From assembly GCF_035975855.1 (NCBI RefSeq), contig NZ_CP109055.1, forward strand, positions 2,604,001 to 2,668,000: a stretch of 64,000 bases of DNA. The letters are read 5' to 3'. Origin of the DNA: Streptomyces sp. NBC_01304 (GTDB taxonomy: Bacteria > Actinomycetota > Actinomycetes > Streptomycetales > Streptomycetaceae). The position numbers and the translations under genes were made by a program. Position 1 is the stretch's first letter. Every line of letters starts with the position of its first letter. Below the pieces are notes generated by a model, which ran no database searches, had not been told where the DNA came from, and saw nothing but the letters and a program-made list of their open reading frames with translations. Shown here piece by piece: positions 37,408 through 46,280 of the stretch.

Positions 37408-38859
37408 ATGTCCACCACCACGTACGCCACCACGGAAACCGCCCACCGACCGGCGCCCGCACCCGCGTTCGCCTGGGGAACCCTGCTGGTCCTGCTCGCC
37501 GGGGTCTTCATCACCACCCTCGACGTGTTCATCGTCAATGTCGCGATCCCCTCCGCCCAGGCCGACCTGGGCGCGAGCACCGCCGCGATCCAGTGGGTCG
37601 TGGCCGGCTTCGGCCTCGCGGTCGGGGCCGGGCTGATCACCGGCGGACGGCTCGGCGACATCTACGGGCGCCGCCGGGTCTACGGCATCGGCATCGCCCT
37701 GTTCACGCTCGCCTCCGCGGCCTGTGCGCTGGCCGGCAGCGCGGAGTTCCTGATCGCCGCGCGGTTTCTGCAGGGCGGGGCGATGGCGCTGCTCATGCCG
37801 CAGGTGCTCGGCATCATCACGGTCGCCTTCAGCGGCGCCGCGCAGGTGAAGGCGTTCGGCGCCTACGGGCTCGCGATGGGCTTCGCCGGGGTGTTCGGGC
37901 AGCTGATCGGCGGGGCGCTGGTGCAGGCCGATCTGTTCGGGCTCGGCTGGCGCGCGATCTTCTGGATCAACGTGCCGGTCGGCGCGCTCACGCTCGCCCT
38001 GCTGCCGCGCCTCGTCCCCGAGTCCCGGGGCGAGGGCGGGCGCCGGCTCGACACCCTGGGCATGGTCCTCGTGACGGCGGGCCTGGTCGCGGTGGTGCTG
38101 CCGCTCATCCAGGGGCCCGGGCAGGACTGGCCGCTGTGGACCTGGCTGTCGCTGGCCGCAGCGCCGCTGCTGCTCGGGGTGTTCCTCGTCCAGCAGCGCC
38201 GGCTCGCCGGACGGGGCGGGGCGCCGCTGGTCGACCCGGCGATGTTCCGGGAGCGGGCCTTCACCGTGGGCCTCGGCATCGCGCTGGTCTACGCCCTCGC
38301 GATGGGCTCCTTCTTCCTCGTCCTGGCGCTCTATCTGCAGCAGGGCCACGGCATGTCGGCGCTCGACTCGGGGCTGCTCTTCATCGCCCTGGGCGCCGGG
38401 TACTTCCTCGCCTCCAGTGCCTCGGCGAAGGTCGCGCAGCGGCTCGGCCGGCAGGTCATCGCGGTGGGAGCCGTGGCCCAGGCCGCCGGGTACGGGCTGC
38501 TCGCGCTGACCGCCGACGGGATCGGCGCGACCGGTCCGGTCGGGCTGCTGATCCCCGGCATGGTGCTCTCCGGGGTCGGCATGGGCCTCGCCCTGGTCCC
38601 GATGTCCGGGATCGTGCTGGCCGGGGTCGGCGCCCGGTACGCGGGATCGGCGGGCGGGGTCCTGGCCACCGCCCAGCAGGTCGGCGGGGCGCTCGGGGTG
38701 GCCGTGGTCGGGATCGTCTTCTACGGCGTACTCGGCGACCGGCCCCTCGCGGCGGACTTCGGCCCGGCGTTCACCTGGGGCCTGGGGACCCTCATCGGGT
38801 GCTGCCTGGCCACGGCGGCCCTGGTCCAGCTGCTCCCTCGGCCGGCCCGGACGTCGTAA
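37408..38859 (+). CDS. MFS drug exporter, DHA2 (14-segment) family
   Basis: A 483-residue protein with about 14 hydrophobic segments. Family marks are LDVFIVNVAIPSAQADL in segment 1, WVVAGFGLAVGAGLITGGRLGDIYGRRR (motif A), the substrate-linked motif around GVFGQLIGGAL and FWINVPVGALTLAL. It likely exports hydrophobic compounds by proton antiport. A perfect hairpin follows the stop. A SnoaL-like gene and a cupin flank it. Confidence 0.92.
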   Translation: MSTTTYATTETAHRPAPAPAFAWGTLLVLLAGVFITTLDVFIVNVAIPSAQADLGASTAAIQWVVAGFGLAVGAGLITGGRLGDIYGRRRVYGIGIALFTLASAACALAGSAEFLIAARFLQGGAMALLMPQVLGIITVAFSGAAQVKAFGAYGLAMGFAGVFGQLIGGALVQADLFGLGWRAIFWINVPVGALTLALLPRLVPESRGEGGRRLDTLGMVLVTAGLVAVVLPLIQGPGQDWPLWTWLSLAAAPLLLGVFLVQQRRLAGRGGAPLVDPAMFRERAFTVGLGIALVYALAMGSFFLVLALYLQQGHGMSALDSGLLFIALGAGYFLASSASAKVAQRLGRQVIAVGAVAQAAGYGLLALTADGIGATGPVGLLIPGMVLSGVGMGLALVPMSGIVLAGVGARYAGSAGGVLATAQQVGGALGVAVVGIVFYGVLGDRPLAADFGPAFTWGLGTLIGCCLATAALVQLLPRPARTS

Positions 38860-38869
38860 CCGCAGAAGC

Positions 38870-38894
38870 GGCGCCGGACCTCGGGTCCGGCGCC
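38870..38894. terminator. Hairpin between the convergent MFS and cupin genes
   Basis: An 11-bp stem containing GCGCCGGACC / GGTCCGGCGC with a TCG loop lies 10 bases after the MFS stop and 4 bases before the end of the cupin gene on the other strand. Confidence 0.75.
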
Positions 38895-38897
38895 CGG

Positions 38898-39233
38898 TCA
38901 GACGTCGAAGTTGAACCCGAAGGCCCGTACCCCCGTCGCGGTCCGCGGACGATGACTCGTCCGCGGGCCGAACGCCACGTAGGTACCGGGGCCGTGCTCC
39001 CGCTCCCCCTCGATGAGCGTGCCCTCGACGACGAAGTAGCCCTCGCCGTACGTCTCGTGGACGTCGACGTCGGGCCACTCGGCGCCGGGGGCGAGGTCGA
39101 TCACCCAGACCCGCAGCCCCTCGGCACCCGGCAGCAGCCGGGCCTCGATGCCGGGGCCGATCTCGACCGGCGGGACCGTGTCGACGTCGACCGGCAGTAT
39201 CTGTCCGGGCAGTACCGGCGGTGGCGTGCTCAT
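38898..39233 (-). CDS. Cupin-domain protein
   Basis: A 111-residue single cupin: VDVHETYGEGYFVVEGTLIEGEREHGPGTYVAFGPRTSHRP gives the two conserved cupin motifs with HETYGEGYF (metal-binding His/Glu) and SHRP. The start overlaps the stop of the broken LuxR gene (ATGA at 39233-39230). It may act on or sense a small ligand. Confidence 0.85.
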   Translation of the reverse strand: MSTPPPVLPGQILPVDVDTVPPVEIGPGIEARLLPGAEGLRVWVIDLAPGAEWPDVDVHETYGEGYFVVEGTLIEGEREHGPGTYVAFGPRTSHRPRTATGVRAFGFNFDV

Positions 39234-41274
39234 GCGCTCAACTCCTCTTCCAGGTCGGCGAGTTCACCCCGCGAGGCGATGCCCAGCTTGGGGTACGCCT
39301 TGTAGAGGTGGTGGCCGACGGTGCGATGGCTCAGGAACAGCTGGGCCGCGATGTCGCGGTTGCTCAGACCCTGGGCGGCGAGCCGGACGATCTGCAGCTC
39401 CTGCGGGGTCAGTTCGGCGGCGATCCCGGTCGCGGCGGGGGCCGCGTCCGCCCTGGGGGCGCCGGTGGCGGTGAGTTCGCTGCGGGCCCGCTCGGCCCAC
39501 GGCCGCATCCCCAGGCGCTCGAACACCTCCAGGGCTCCGGCGAGTTGGCCGCGCGCCTCCGCCTTGCGCTTGCCCCGGCGCAGCCACTCGCCGTACAGCA
39601 GCGCGGTCCGCGCGTACTCCACGGGTCGGGCGCCCGGGTCGTGCAGTTCCAGCGCGGCCGTGTAGTGCGTCTCCGCCTGTTCGCCGGTGGCCAGCAGGGC
39701 ACGGCAGCGCCGTACGAGGGCGTCGGCCCAGGGCTGCCGGCTGCGCGCCGCCCAGGCCTCGAAGCGCTCCAGGGGTTCGGCCGCCCGCTCCGGTTGTGCT
39801 ACCCGGACGGCGGCCTCCACCAGATCCGGCGTGCTGCGGGTGGCACAGAAGTGGTGCCGCATCGGCTCCCGGGTCAGCCGGTCGAACCGGCCGAGCGCCG
39901 ACTCCGGGCGGCCGAGGCCCAGTTCGAGCAGGCCGAGCGCCCAGTACGCCCAGGGGGCACCCGGCGCCATGGTGGCCGCGCCGCCTCCGTCGAGGGCCCG
40001 GTCGGCGTGGTCCCGGCAGCGCTCCTCGTCGCCCTCGGCGGCGGCCAGGCAGGCGAGCACGCTGTGGGACTGGCTGACCCACTGCGCCTGCCCGGTGTCC
40101 CTGGCGAGCCGCAGCGCCTCGTCGGCGGTGGCGAAAGCCTCGCGGTACCGGCCGGTGAACACCTCGCCCTCCGCGAGGAAGAACAGCGTGGTCGGCAGCC
40201 GCCCGGCGCTGCCGCTGTCCCGTTGCGACTGGCTGAGCTCCCGGGCCAGTTCGTACGCCGCCGAGTCCTGGCCCCGGCTCAGCGCCACGCCGCACAGCAG
40301 CATCAGCTCCTCGGGCCGGGCGGCGCCCGCCCGGCGGATCCGGTCCAGGGTGGTGCGCAGCACGGGCTCGGGTCTGCCTGTTCCGCGGGGTGCAGGGCGT
40401 CCGGGCCGATGCCTTGCGCGGCGGCCGCGTGCAGCACGACGGCGAGGCTGCCGGTGCCGTCGGCGGCGGCCAGGAGCAGCAGCAGCCGGGTGGGGTCGGG
40501 CAGCCGGCTCACCCGGCCGTGGAAGGCCAGTTCGAGGCGGCTGGTCAGCGGCAGCGCGCCCGGAGCGGCGCCCGGTGACTCGGCGGCGAGGGCGACGGGG
40601 AGTTCGAGCAGGGCGAGGGGGTTGCCGTGCGCCTCGGCGAGTACGCGGTAGCGGAGCGTGGGCGTGAGGTCGGCGCTGCGCTCGTCGAGGAGCGCGCCCG
40701 CGGCCCGGGCGGGCAGGCCGGTCAGGCGCAGTTCGGGTAGGCCGGGTGCGTCGAAGGACCCTTCGCCTTCGCGGGCGGCGAACAGCAGGGCGACGCCTTC
40801 GCTCTGCAGGCGCCGCGCGGCGAACAGGAGGGCGCCCCGGGAGGCGGCGTCCAGCCAGTGGGCGTCGTCGACGAGGCACAACAGGCCTTCGGCGGAGTCG
40901 AGTTGCCCCCGCGCCTCGGCGAGCAGGGACAGGACGGCGAGGCCGATCAGCATCGGTTCCGGGGCGTCGCCCTTCGCGAGGCCGAGTGCGGTACGGAGCG
41001 CGTCGCGCTGCGGGGCGGGGATGGCGTCGAGGTGGCGCAGGGCCGGGGTGAGCAGCAGCTGCAGTGTGGCGAAGGGGAGTTGGGACTCGGCCTCGACGGC
41101 TGCGGCGCGCAGGACGACGAGGTCGGCGGCTTCGCTTGCCGCGTGGTCGAGGAGGGCCGTCTTGCCGATGCCGGGGTCGCCGCGCAGGACCAGGGTCCCG
41201 CTGTGCCCTTGGCGGGCGGCGGCGGTGAGCTCGGCTATGCCGGAGAGCTCGGATTCACGTCCCCTGAGCGGCAT
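39230..41274 (-). pseudogene. LuxR-family ATPase regulator broken by internal deletion and frameshift
   Basis: The 5' part (from ATG 41274) encodes an AAA/STAND-type module: PLRGRESELS, Walker A GDPGIGKTALL, CLVDDAHWLD, up to ALHPAEQA. The 3' part, in another frame, encodes TPR-like repeats (PEPVLRTTLDRIRR ... RARSELTA) and a LuxR helix-turn-helix (LTPQELQIVRLAAQGLSNRDIAAQLFLSHRTVGHHLYKAY). The frames switch near 40370. The whole is about 680 codons, versus ~900 for the family, and the winged-helix and first TPR block expected after LHPAEQAGL is missing. It is therefore likely non-functional. Confidence 0.8.
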
Positions 41275-41357
41275 TTGGTCATCTTGGCATGGGGGGCTTC
41301 CTTTCCCCTCCCCGCCCCTTCCCGAAATGCTGCGCAGCCTTCCGCCCTGCGGGCGGT

Positions 41358-41410
41358 GTCCTCAAGCGCCGGACGGGCTGGTTTTACCAGCCCGTCCGGC
41401 GCTTGAGGAC
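41358..41410. terminator. 24-bp perfect hairpin of the CTCAARCGCCGGACGGGCTG repeat family
   Basis: GTCCTCAAGCGCCGGACGGG-type arms of 24 bases pair perfectly around a TTTTA loop, just past the ABC ATPase stop and upstream of the LuxR pseudogene. It is a likely terminator. The arm matches the core of the repeats at 10211, 10311 and 45459. Confidence 0.8.
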
Positions 41411-41418
41411 ACCGGCGG

Positions 41419-42114
41419 TCAGGGGCCGGTCTTGACCTCAGCCCCCAACCGGCCGTCAGCCATGACCACCACCTGATCCGCCTCACCCAAGTGCCCCCGG
41501 TCATGCGTGACCAGCACCGTCGAGGTGGACCGCTCCCGCGTGAGCCGGACCAGCAGGTCGAGCACAGCCACCCCCCGCTCGTGGTCGAGCGCACTCGTGG
41601 GCTCGTCCACGAGGAGCACGGAGGGCTCGTTCATCAGGGCCCGCGCGATGTTGACCCGCTGCCGCTGCCCCCCGGACAGCTGGTGCGGACGCCGCTCCGC
41701 CTTGTCGGCCAACCCCACCGCGGCCAGCAACTCCCGCGCCCGCTCCCGCACTTGACGAGGCCTTCGGCCATCCAGGTGGGCCATCACCTGAAGCTGCTCC
41801 ACCGACGTCAGGGACGGCAGCAGGTTCGGCTGCTGGAAGACGATCCCGATCCGCTCCCGCCGAAGCGCCGACTTCTCGGCCGCCCCGAGCGAGCCCGTCG
41901 ACGTACCGCCCACGACGACCTCCCCCCTGTCCGGCGTCACCAGCGTCGCCGCCACCGCGAGCAGGCTCGACTTGCCCGAGCCCGACGGCCCGACGATCGC
42001 GGCCATCGTGCCGCCGGGCACGGACAGTCCGACCCGGTCCAGCGCGGTGAGCCGGCCGTCGCCGTCGGGGTAGGTCAGCGTGACATCGGCCAGGACGAGG
42101 TTCGACGTATTCAT
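41419..42114 (-). CDS. ABC transporter ATP-binding protein (MacB/LolD-type)
   Basis: A 231-residue protein with Walker A GPSGSGKSSLL, Q-loop VFQQPNLLPSLT, signature LSGGQRQRVNIARA, Walker B VLLVDEPTSALD and switch His in LVTHDR. The Q-loop and size fit the export/lipoprotein group. It overlaps the FtsX-type permease stop by ATGA. Confidence 0.94.
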   Translation of the reverse strand: MNTSNLVLADVTLTYPDGDGRLTALDRVGLSVPGGTMAAIVGPSGSGKSSLLAVAATLVTPDRGEVVVGGTSTGSLGAAEKSALRRERIGIVFQQPNLLPSLTSVEQLQVMAHLDGRRPRQVRERARELLAAVGLADKAERRPHQLSGGQRQRVNIARALMNEPSVLLVDEPTSALDHERGVAVLDLLVRLTRERSTSTVLVTHDRGHLGEADQVVVMADGRLGAEVKTGP

Positions 42115-43190
42115 CGGGCGCTCCCCAGAGCAACGAGCGGATCCACGGCGGTGATCCGGCGAATGGACAGCGCGGCACCGAGGACACCGAGCACGATCAT
42201 GACGGCGGCGGGCACGAGCACGGTCGGCGCGTCCAGGACGAACGGCACGTCCCCGCCACTGATCACCCCGCCGATCCCGGCGGCGAGCGCCGTCCCGAGG
42301 CCGCACCCGGCGGACAGCATCAGGACGGCCTGACCGAGCGCGTCCTTGAGGAGGTAGGGCGTTCCGGCGCCCAGCGCCTTCAGGACGGCGATGTCGGCGC
42401 TGCGCTGGATCGTCCACACCGTGAAGAACGCCCCTATGACGAGCGCCGAAATCGCGAACAAGAAGCCGCGCATCAGCTGCAGCGAGCCGTTCTCCGCCTG
42501 GTAGGAGCCGATCGCGGAGAGTGCGTCGTCGAGGCCCCGGCTCTCGGTGCCCGCCGCCTTGTCGCCCGCCGCGAGATCCGCGCCGCCGCCCGTGCTGAGC
42601 GCGATCACCGTGGCCTGCTCGTCCAGGGACGTGCCGTTGTGGCCGACGCGCTGCCAGTCGTCGAGCGTCGTCCACACCACCGGGGTGTGGCTGTACGAGG
42701 CCGAGCCGGCCACCGCCGCGACGTTCAGCTCGAGCGTCCCGAGGCGGACCTTGTCGCCCGCGCGTACGTCCAGTTCCGTGGCGGCCTTCTCGGAGAGGAC
42801 CGCCCGGCCGGGTGCGAGCCCGCGCGGTGCGATCTTGGCGTCGGGCTCGACGCCGAAGGCGGAGACGGCGGCGGTGCGGTCGCCCGCGCCGCCGTTCAGG
42901 GTGCGGATGCCGATCGGCTCGGCGGACCGGACGCCGTCCTGCCCGGCCCAGGTCTGCCAGGACTTCTCCGGCAGGGTGGAATTGGTGAAGGAGACCGACT
43001 GCCCGGCAGGCGGTTTCGCGAAGGCCAGGTGGTCGGCGGGCAGGCCGGTGATCGCCGAGGTGTTCTCCCGGGCGAGGCCGGCCGTCAGCCCGGACAGCAG
43101 CCCGACAAGGAGCGTGATGAGCACCACCACCGTGCCCATCAGCGCGAAGCGCCCCTTGGCGAACCTGAGATCTCTCCATGCGACGAACAT
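42111..43190 (-). CDS. FtsX-like ABC transporter permease
   Basis: A 359-residue protein with one N-terminal membrane segment (FALMGTVVVLITLLVGLLSGL), a ~200-residue outside domain, and three C-terminal segments (FLFAISALVIGAFFTVWTI, AVLMLSAGCGLGTALAAGI, LVPAAVMIVLGVLGAALSI). This is the MacB/DevC topology of mechanotransmission or export complexes. GGGTGGGGG precedes the ATG at 43190. A two-component system is divergent and may respond to the same signal (often cell-envelope-active compounds). Confidence 0.9.
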   Translation of the reverse strand: MFVAWRDLRFAKGRFALMGTVVVLITLLVGLLSGLTAGLARENTSAITGLPADHLAFAKPPAGQSVSFTNSTLPEKSWQTWAGQDGVRSAEPIGIRTLNGGAGDRTAAVSAFGVEPDAKIAPRGLAPGRAVLSEKAATELDVRAGDKVRLGTLELNVAAVAGSASYSHTPVVWTTLDDWQRVGHNGTSLDEQATVIALSTGGGADLAAGDKAAGTESRGLDDALSAIGSYQAENGSLQLMRGFLFAISALVIGAFFTVWTIQRSADIAVLKALGAGTPYLLKDALGQAVLMLSAGCGLGTALAAGIGGVISGGDVPFVLDAPTVLVPAAVMIVLGVLGAALSIRRITAVDPLVALGSAR

Positions 43191-43337
43191 GCCCCCACCC
43201 TGGCCGGGACGGGGCCCGTGGGGCATCGCGCCCCGGTTCGGACCTGCGGCATCGATGGACGCAGGGCGGAATCAAACTTTCGATTGACCGGCTGCGGCTC
43301 GGCCGCTGTCGGTGGTCCCGCCTACGCTGGATGAGTC

Positions 43338-44684
43338 ATGGAAACCGCACAGAGCACCGCGAACCCCTCGAACCCCGCGATCCCCGCGAACGGTTCGAGT
43401 CGTTCCCTCGCCCCCGTCCTGCGCGCCCTGCGCGGCTGTCTGCATCTGCTGATGGCCGGGCTGCTCGCGCTCGCCGCCGTGCGGGCGGTCACCGACGGCA
43501 CACAGCACCGGGCGACGCTGGTGGTCGCGGCCTGTGCGGTGCTTGCCATCGCCTACGGGGCGGGGCTCGTGCTGCCGCTCGTACGACGCTCACAGGCCAC
43601 GCGGGCCGGCTGGCTCGGGCTGCTGTGCGTGCTGTGGGCGGGGCTGCTGATCCTGACCCCCGACGCACTGTGGACGGCGTTCCCGCTGTTCTTCCTTCAG
43701 GTGCATCTGCTGCCGCTGCGCTGGGGGCTGCCGCTCGTCGCGGCGACCACGGGCGCGGCGATCGCGGGGTTCGTCGTGCACGGCGGGGCGGTGACGCCCG
43801 GCGCCTTCATCGGTCCCCCGATCGGCGCGGCCGTCGCGGTGGGCACGGTGCTCGGCTATCGCGCGCTGTACCGGGAGAACGAACACCGGCGCCGTCTCAT
43901 AGAGGAGCTGCTCGCCACCCGCGCGGAGCTCGCCGAGGCCGAGCGCATGGCGGGCACCCTGGCCGAGCGGGAGCGGCTCGCGCGCGAGATCCACGACACC
44001 CTCGCGCAGGGCCTGTCCAGCATCCAGCTGCTCCTGCGGGCCGCCGAGCGCGCGCTGCCCGAGGACGCCCCGGCTCTCGCCCATGTGCGCGAGGCCCGCG
44101 TCGCGGCGGTCGGCAATCTCGCCGAAGCACGCCGTTTCGTGCGGGAGTTGACCCCTCCGGACCTGGAGCGGGGCTCCCTCGCGGGCGCCCTGGAGCGGCT
44201 GTGCGCATCGACCTCCGGACCGGCCTCCGATGCGTCTTCCGGGTCCGGCGCGCCCGCCGTCGAGTTCGACCTGAGCGGTACGCCGGTGGAGCTGCCGACG
44301 CCGTACGAGGTGGCGCTGCTCCGGGTCGCGCAGTCGGCGCTCGCGAACACGGTGCGGCATGCGGGGGCCGGGCGCGCCTCGATCACGCTCAGCTTCATGG
44401 ACACCTCGGTCGCGCTGGACGTGGTGGACGACGGCGTGGGCTTCGACCCGGGCGCGGTGCCGGCCGCCGGGTCGGACGACGGCGGATTCGGGCTGCCGGC
44501 GATGCGGGCGCGGGCGCATTCGCTCGGCGGGACGTTGAGCGTCGAGTCGGCTCCGGGGCAGGGCACGGCGGTCGCCATCACGTTGCCGCTGCCGTTGCCG
44601 TTGCCGTTGCCCGTGTCGGCCGCCGGGCAGACGCCCGCGTCCGCGCCCTCATCGGTTCCTGTTACGGCCGGGGGGCAGGCATGA
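43338..44684 (+). CDS. Sensor histidine kinase (NarL-type system)
   Basis: A 448-residue protein with several membrane segments (residues ~35-175), then a coiled-coil and the HisKA_3 box ARE-IHDTLAQGLSSIQLLL. The ATPase part shows RVAQSALANTVRHAG, DDGVGFDPG and GFGLPAMRARAHSLGG. A C-terminal LPLPLPLPLP stretch and a short tail precede the stop. Its stop overlaps the regulator ATG (ATGA at 44681-44684). The start has almost no leader after a candidate -10 (TACGCT). Confidence 0.93.
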   Translation: METAQSTANPSNPAIPANGSSRSLAPVLRALRGCLHLLMAGLLALAAVRAVTDGTQHRATLVVAACAVLAIAYGAGLVLPLVRRSQATRAGWLGLLCVLWAGLLILTPDALWTAFPLFFLQVHLLPLRWGLPLVAATTGAAIAGFVVHGGAVTPGAFIGPPIGAAVAVGTVLGYRALYRENEHRRRLIEELLATRAELAEAERMAGTLAERERLAREIHDTLAQGLSSIQLLLRAAERALPEDAPALAHVREARVAAVGNLAEARRFVRELTPPDLERGSLAGALERLCASTSGPASDASSGSGAPAVEFDLSGTPVELPTPYEVALLRVAQSALANTVRHAGAGRASITLSFMDTSVALDVVDDGVGFDPGAVPAAGSDDGGFGLPAMRARAHSLGGTLSVESAPGQGTAVAITLPLPLPLPLPVSAAGQTPASAPSSVPVTAGGQA

Positions 44685-45331
44685 GCCCCGCTCCCGTCCC
44701 CATCCGGCTGCTGCTCGCCGACGACCATCCCGTCGTACGGCACGGGCTGCGGGCCGTGCTCGACACGGAGGCCGACTTCGAGGTCGTCGCCGAGGCGGCG
44801 AGCGCCGAGCGGGCCATCGAGCTGGCCTCGGGCGGGGAGGTCGAGGTCGATGTGGTCCTGATGGACCTGCAGTTCGGGCCCGGCCGGATGCACGGCGCGG
44901 AGGCCACCGCGGCGATCGTGGGGCGGGCCGGGGGCCCGCGCGTCCTCGTCCTGACGACGTACGACACGGATGCGGACATCCTGGCCGCGGTCGAGGCCGG
45001 TGCCAGCGGCTATCTGCTCAAGGACGCGCCGCCGGAGGAGCTCGCGGCGGCCGTGCGTACGGCCGCCGCCGGGCAGTCCGCGCTCGCGCCCGCGATCGCG
45101 CATCGGCTGATGGACCGGATGCGGGATCCGGGCGAGGCGCTCAGTCTCCGCGAGCTGGAGGTGCTGCGGCTGGTCGCGGACGGGCTGTCCAATCTGCAGA
45201 TCAGCAAGGCGCTGTTTCTGAGTCAGGCGACGGTGAAGTCCCATCTGGTGCATGTGTTTGCCAAGTTGGGTGTGGATTCTCGTACGGCGGCGGTGGCTGC
45301 CGCCACGGCGCGGGGGATGTTGCGGCGCTGA
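44681..45331 (+). CDS. NarL/LuxR-type response regulator
   Basis: A 216-residue protein: acidic pocket LLLADDHP, phospho-acceptor Asp in VVLMDLQFGPGRMHG, Lys in YLLKDAPP, and a LuxR-type helix-turn-helix (SLRELEVLRLVADGLSNLQISKALFLSQATVKSHLVHVFAKLG). It is translationally coupled to the kinase. The divergent ABC exporter is a likely target. Confidence 0.94.
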   Translation: MSPAPVPIRLLLADDHPVVRHGLRAVLDTEADFEVVAEAASAERAIELASGGEVEVDVVLMDLQFGPGRMHGAEATAAIVGRAGGPRVLVLTTYDTDADILAAVEAGASGYLLKDAPPEELAAAVRTAAAGQSALAPAIAHRLMDRMRDPGEALSLRELEVLRLVADGLSNLQISKALFLSQATVKSHLVHVFAKLGVDSRTAAVAAATARGMLRR

Positions 45332-45421
45332 CCCGTGGCCCGGGGGGGGCGGGCGGGGCTTCGGTGGGTGGAAATTTGCCCCTGACCGCCCCTTCCCCAA
45401 GGTCCTGGCGGACGGCTTCGG

Positions 45422-45530
45422 GGCTCCGCCCCGGACCCCGGATCGGCCTTCGGCCTCTGTCCTCAAACGCCGGACGGGCTGAATGAAGTGCCGGACAGGC
45501 TGGATGAAGTGCCGGACGGGCTGAATGAGC
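45422..45530. repeat. Repeat cluster related to the 62-bp family
   Basis: GGGCTCCGCCCCGGACCCC and then CTCAAACGCCGGACGGGCTG occur in the same order as in the 10181 and 10281 copies, followed by two further units of ATGAAGTGCCGGACRGGCTG. It lies between the response regulator and universal stress protein genes. Confidence 0.75.
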
Positions 45531-45532
45531 AA

Positions 45533-46030
45533 TCAAGCCCCGACGGGTGAGCGGGCAAAGTCGGTCGGTGTCGCCCGCCGCAGTGCCCGCCGCGTCTCCT
45601 TCGTCAGCCGCGGCTTCGGCACCGTGAGCACCGCGCAGTCCGCCCCGCGCCGCAGGCGGCGGCCCACCCGGCCCCCGCCGAAGCCCCGCCCGGCGCCCAC
45701 CACCAGGCGGTCGTCCGGGTCGGGTGCGGCCGCCAGGAGGGCCCGCCAGGGGCGGGCGCGGACCACGCGGTGCTCGGTCTCGACGCCCGGCGGTGCGCCG
45801 CCGAAGACCTCGTCGAAGGCCCTTCGCAGCCGGGCCTGCGCCTCTTCCTCCCAGTACGCGGCCCATGCGCGGTCCGGGCGGCGCAGATATGCCGCCTCGC
45901 CCTCCGGCGGTTCCCAAGCCAGGACCGCCACCAGCCGCCGCCCGCCGTGGCGGGCCTCGTCGGCCGCCGTGCGCAGGGCCGCGAGGCTCGCCGCGGAACC
46001 GGTCACTCCGACCACGGTGCGCCCGGCCAT
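45533..46030 (-). CDS. Universal stress protein
   Basis: A 165-residue single UspA domain: VVGVTGSAASLAALRTAADEARHGG at the start and the C-terminal nucleotide loop VVGAGRGFGGGRVGRRLRRGADCAVLTVP, close to the G-2x-G-9x-G(S/T) pattern, with Cys/Ala near the end instead of Ser. It probably binds ATP and supports stress survival. A 45-codon gene overlaps its start by one base. Confidence 0.9.
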   Translation of the reverse strand: MAGRTVVGVTGSAASLAALRTAADEARHGGRRLVAVLAWEPPEGEAAYLRRPDRAWAAYWEEEAQARLRRAFDEVFGGAPPGVETEHRVVRARPWRALLAAAPDPDDRLVVGAGRGFGGGRVGRRLRRGADCAVLTVPKPRLTKETRRALRRATPTDFARSPVGA

Positions 46031-46167
46031 CAGTGCCGCACCGCCTTCGCGCCGAGCAGCCCGCGCAGCCAGGCCGTGAGCTGCGCGGGACGTACCGTCC
46101 GCTCCTCCTGACGCCGCTGCAACTGCCGCTCGAACCGGTCGGTCAGGACCGTCGTCTGCTGGGTCAT
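46030..46167 (-). CDS. 45-residue protein upstream of the universal stress gene
   Basis: A small frame starting ATG at 46167 with GAGAGGTGG 8 bases upstream and ending TGA that shares its A with the next ATG (TGATG at 46032-46028). The product is charged and helical (TDRFERQLQRRQEERTVRPAQLTAWLRGLLG). The ribosome site and coupling support translation. Homology unknown. Confidence 0.6.
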   Translation of the reverse strand: MTQQTTVLTDRFERQLQRRQEERTVRPAQLTAWLRGLLGAKAVRH

Positions 46168-46218
46168 GTCAGGCCACCTCTCCCCTGGATTTCAGACCTG
46201 CACCAGGCCACTTCGCCC

Positions 46219-46266
46219 GGCCAATACGGAGTCTGTAGGGTGATTGGCCTGGAGTGCAGGGCCAAT
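46219..46266. promoter_or_regulatory. Three GGCCAAT boxes upstream of the MocR gene
   Basis: GGCCAAT occurs at 46219-46225 and 46260-46266, and its complement ATTGGCC at 46243-46249, within the gap between the small upstream gene and the MocR regulator. Direct and inverted repeats of this kind are typical MocR autoregulatory sites. Confidence 0.6.
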
Positions 46267-46280
46267 CAAGGGGAGTTGGC

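Noticed and set aside
36682..39078. Long open frame (about 798 codons) on the minus strand opposite the SnoaL and MFS genes
   Set aside because: High GC removes stops from antisense frames. The product has no fold, is Arg/Gly/Asp-rich, and the plus-strand MFS and SnoaL proteins carry clear family motifs.
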